Shown: one piece after another, positions 14,748 to 16,780 of the stretch
How positions within the stretch are numbered: position 1 is the stretch's first letter
How the letters are laid out: every line of letters begins with the position of its first letter
Program-made: the position numbers and the translations under genes
Notes under the pieces: generated by a model
The model's database searches: none
Told to the model about the DNA's origin: nothing
Seen by the model: only the letters and a program-made list of their open reading frames with translations
DNA from: an uncultured Clostridia bacterium
GTDB lineage: Bacteria > Bacillota_A > Clostridia > Oscillospirales > Oscillospiraceae
Length of the DNA: 16,780 nt
Direction of reading: 5' to 3'
NCBI GenBank assembly: GCA_946410505.1
Contig: CAMKAP010000014.1
Location: 1 to 16,780 of the forward strand

Positions 14748-15701
14748 TCAGCCGCCGATCTGGTTCATGTTCCTTTGCGCATGGCTGCGCTCGTAGTAAT
14801 TGAGCTCCCCGTGCCATTTGGGCTTGGAGAGGATGGCCTCCCGCAGCTTCTCCGCCATGCCGGCCTGGTCCAGACCCTTGAGGGAGATCTCCTCCGAGGA
14901 GTGGAGGCAGGGCTTGAGCTTTCCGTCCGCCGTCAGGCGCAGGCGGTTGCAGGCGGCGCAGAAATGGGCGCTGACGGGGCTGATGAGCCCCACACGGCCC
15001 TGGGCGCCGGGCAGGCGGTAGAGCTTTGCCACGCCGCCGTCCTGCTCTTCGGAAAGAAGCTCCGGCAGCCGCTCGGTGACCGCGGTGCAGGGCAGGAAGG
15101 CCTCGGGACCGAAGTCCCCGCTGTCGTACATGGGCATCAGCTCAATAAAGCGCAGATCCACCGGCCAGCGCCGGGTGAGCGCGGCCAGGGCGGGGATCTC
15201 GTCATCGTTGAAGCCGCCGATGAGCACGGCGTTGAGCTTGATCTTCTCAAAGCCCGCGTCCAGCGCCGCCTCGATGCCGTCCATGGCCTGCTGCAGCGTA
15301 CCCAGGCGGGTGATGTAGCGGTATTTGTCGGGATCGAGGGTGTCGAGGCTGATGTTCAGCCGCTTCACGCCGGCCTCCTTCAGCGGGACGGCCAGCTTCG
15401 GCAGCAGGGTCCCGTTGGTGGTGAGGCAGACTTCCCGGATGCCCTCCGTGGCCGCCGCCTCGCGGCAGAGCGCCACGATGTTGGGCTTTACCAGCGGCTC
15501 GCCCCCGGTGATGCGCAGTTTCGTAATGCCGAGGGAGGCCGCCGCGCGGATCGCCGAGAGCATCTCCTCCTGTGTCAGCATGTCCTCGTGCCGCTTTTTG
15601 CACACGCCGTCCTCCGGCATGCAGTAGCGGCAGCGCAGATTGCACAGCTCCGTCACGGAAAGGCGCAGATAGGTGATGCTGCGTCCGTAATTGTCTACCA
15701 T
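14748..15701 (-). CDS. moaA: GTP 3',8-cyclase MoaA (molybdenum cofactor biosynthesis)
   Basis: The 317-residue radical SAM enzyme has the N-terminal 4Fe-4S motif C20-x3-C24-x2-C27 (CNLRCRYC), the SAM-binding TGGEPL (65-70), and the second, C-terminal cluster set Cys248, Cys251 and Cys265. It ends in Gly316-Gly317, the conserved double-glycine tail needed by MoaA. MoaA converts GTP to 3',8-cyclo-H2GTP, the first step of molybdopterin synthesis. AGGAGG lies 9 bases before the ATG at 15701, a strong ribosome site. It follows the ROK kinase gene by 27 bases in the same direction, so they probably share a transcript. None of moaC, moaE, moeA or mogA is within the window, so the rest of the pathway must be elsewhere if the cofactor is made. 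Confidence 0.97.
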   Translation of the reverse strand: MVDNYGRSITYLRLSVTELCNLRCRYCMPEDGVCKKRHEDMLTQEEMLSAIRAAASLGITKLRITGGEPLVKPNIVALCREAAATEGIREVCLTTNGTLLPKLAVPLKEAGVKRLNISLDTLDPDKYRYITRLGTLQQAMDGIEAALDAGFEKIKLNAVLIGGFNDDEIPALAALTRRWPVDLRFIELMPMYDSGDFGPEAFLPCTAVTERLPELLSEEQDGGVAKLYRLPGAQGRVGLISPVSAHFCAACNRLRLTADGKLKPCLHSSEEISLKGLDQAGMAEKLREAILSKPKWHGELNYYERSHAQRNMNQIGG

Positions 15702-15728
15702 TTCTTCGCCCCTCCTTCTGAGAGATGA

Positions 15729-16688
15729 TTACAGGCCCTTGATGAGCGCCAGGTCGCCGTAGAGGATGGAATCGTCGCCGAGGGCGGCGATTTTGATGTC
15801 CACCGTCGGGCGGATGGCGGTCATGCAGTAGCGGTCCACCTCTTTGAGGACCTTCTCCAGGAACAGATCGCCCACAGCCTCGATCACGCCGCCGCCGTAG
15901 ATCACCAGATCCGGGGAGATGGTGTTGATCATATTGCCGGTGGCGATGGCCAGATAGTGGCAGGCGCGGTCCACGGCCTCCATGGCCACAGCGTCGCCGG
16001 CCTCCAGAGCCTTTTTCAGCTTCTTGGAGCGGAAGACCCCGTCCTGCACGGCTTCCGCCATCATGGTCTCGCGGCCGCGGGATACCTGCTGGCGGATGTA
16101 GGCACTCATGCCCTGTTTGCTGGAGAAGGCCTCCAGGCAGCCGCGCTGGCCGCAGTTGCAGAGCGGTCCCTCGGGGTCGAGGATCATGTGGCCGTACTCG
16201 GCGGCCTTGAACTGGTTGCCGGTGAAGAGCGTGCCGTTGAGGATCAGACCGCCGCCCATGCCGGTGCCCACGAAGAAGCCCACCACGTTCTTGTAGCCTC
16301 TGGCCGCGCCGAACTTGTATTCGCCCAGCACGCCCAGGTTCACGTCGTTTCCCACGAAAAAGGGAACGCCGAATTTCTTGCGCATGGCCCCCGCCAGATC
16401 GTAGTCCCGCCAGGGAAGGTTGGGTGCGAAGAGCACCACGCCGCGGTCCTGGTCGATCACGCCGGGAGCGCAGGAGGCGATGGCGTTCAATTTGCTGCGG
16501 TCGATGCCGGACTCCCGGATCATCTCCTCGACCACGTCGATGATGACCTTCTCCACGTCGGCAGCGCCGTCGCCGCCGCTCTTGGAGCGCTTTTTCAGGC
16601 GATAGATGATCTCGTCCTTCTCATTGAAAATGGCGCCGAGCACCTTGGTGCCGCCCACGTCAAGACAAATGTTATAGCTTTCAGGCAT
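15729..16688 (-). CDS. ROK family sugar kinase (glucokinase-like)
   Basis: The 319-residue protein has the ATP phosphate loop LDVGGTK (9-15), catalytic Asp115 in GNDVN (113-117), and the ROK zinc site made of His167 (EYGHMIL) with Cys177, Cys179 and Cys184 (CNCGQRGCLEAF). No N-terminal DNA-binding domain is present, so it is a kinase rather than a ROK repressor. Family members phosphorylate glucose, fructose, mannose or N-acetylhexosamines with ATP in the cytoplasm; glucokinase is the likeliest role but the sugar is not fixed by sequence alone. The ATG at 16688 is chosen because AAAGGAG lies 9 bases upstream; an ATG at 16715 falls within the leader. It heads a two-gene operon with moaA and is preceded by the second copy of the 43-base promoter-like element. 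Confidence 0.93.
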   Translation of the reverse strand: MPESYNICLDVGGTKVLGAIFNEKDEIIYRLKKRSKSGGDGAADVEKVIIDVVEEMIRESGIDRSKLNAIASCAPGVIDQDRGVVLFAPNLPWRDYDLAGAMRKKFGVPFFVGNDVNLGVLGEYKFGAARGYKNVVGFFVGTGMGGGLILNGTLFTGNQFKAAEYGHMILDPEGPLCNCGQRGCLEAFSSKQGMSAYIRQQVSRGRETMMAEAVQDGVFRSKKLKKALEAGDAVAMEAVDRACHYLAIATGNMINTISPDLVIYGGGVIEAVGDLFLEKVLKEVDRYCMTAIRPTVDIKIAALGDDSILYGDLALIKGL

Positions 16689-16725
16689 ACTGCGGTTCTC
16701 CTTTCGTGAATCCAATATTGTCAGA

Positions 16726-16768
16726 TATAATGATTATAGGATGGCGAAAAGCGAAAGAGCTTTTCGCC
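16726..16768 (-). repeat. 43-base palindromic promoter-like element, copy 2 (upstream of the ROK kinase)
   Basis: On the minus strand, perfect arms GGCGAAAAGC and GCTTTTCGCC (16759-16768 and 16743-16752) flank a 6-base spacer. They are followed by ATCC, TATAAT (16733-16738) and CATTATA. Outside the spacer, 34 of 37 positions match the copy at 2178-2220, while the six spacer bases match at none. TATAAT is a perfect -10 box with the start near 16726 and a leader of about 37 bases; no -35 consensus is seen, and the dyad covers that region. Confidence 0.65.
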
Positions 16769-16780
16769 GCGCAGCTTTGC

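Overview
The window looks like chromosomal DNA from a GC-rich, anaerobic member of the Clostridia, most like the Oscillospirales (inference). It carries pyruvate:ferredoxin oxidoreductase, an Asp23-FakA pair, two Clostridia-type flavoproteins, a ROK kinase with the CxCGxxGC zinc motif, and a CotH / VTC / DUF4956 / Cthe_2159-like cluster. Promoters are AT-rich islands with near-consensus sigma-A boxes. Coding strands are so GC-rich at third positions that long false ORFs lie opposite almost every real gene. No tRNA, rRNA, CRISPR array or transposase was seen.

Left part (1-4280). The 5' two fifths of nifJ runs off the left edge on the minus strand. It is divergent from an Asp23/Gls24 gene, which is followed on the plus strand by fakA (fatty acid kinase). 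The 145-base gap between Asp23 and fakA holds stable hairpins and one copy of a 43-base promoter-like palindromic element. A very long perfect hairpin separates fakA from a convergent 69-aa orphan gene that has its own strong promoter.

Middle (4282-12664). Two FAD-dependent oxidoreductases (HI0933/BaiN-like, then COG2509-like) overlap by 4 bases on the minus strand. Back-to-back promoters separate them from a tight five-gene plus-strand operon: a surface lipoprotein with lamin-tail and CotH-kinase domains; a VTC-type polyphosphate polymerase-like protein; a DUF4956 membrane protein; a secreted beta-helix lipoprotein of the carbohydrate-binding Cthe_2159 type; and a 72-aa protein made almost entirely of a signal peptide plus a sortase-like sorting signal. 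A 17-bp terminator hairpin closes it. This operon is the best candidate for an incompletely described system. My inference is a cell-envelope system coupling cytoplasmic polyphosphate-type chemistry, a membrane protein, an extracytoplasmic kinase and a wall-associated beta-helix protein.

Right part (12686-16780). A DEDDh exonuclease (minus) and rarA (plus) are divergent. rarA is convergent with moaA, with a perfect 21-bp hairpin between them. moaA is downstream of a ROK kinase in a two-gene operon. The ROK promoter carries the second copy of the 43-base element seen before fakA. The two copies share the stem arms and a TATAAY -10-like box but have unrelated loops, which suggests either a common operator/promoter or a small repeat family.
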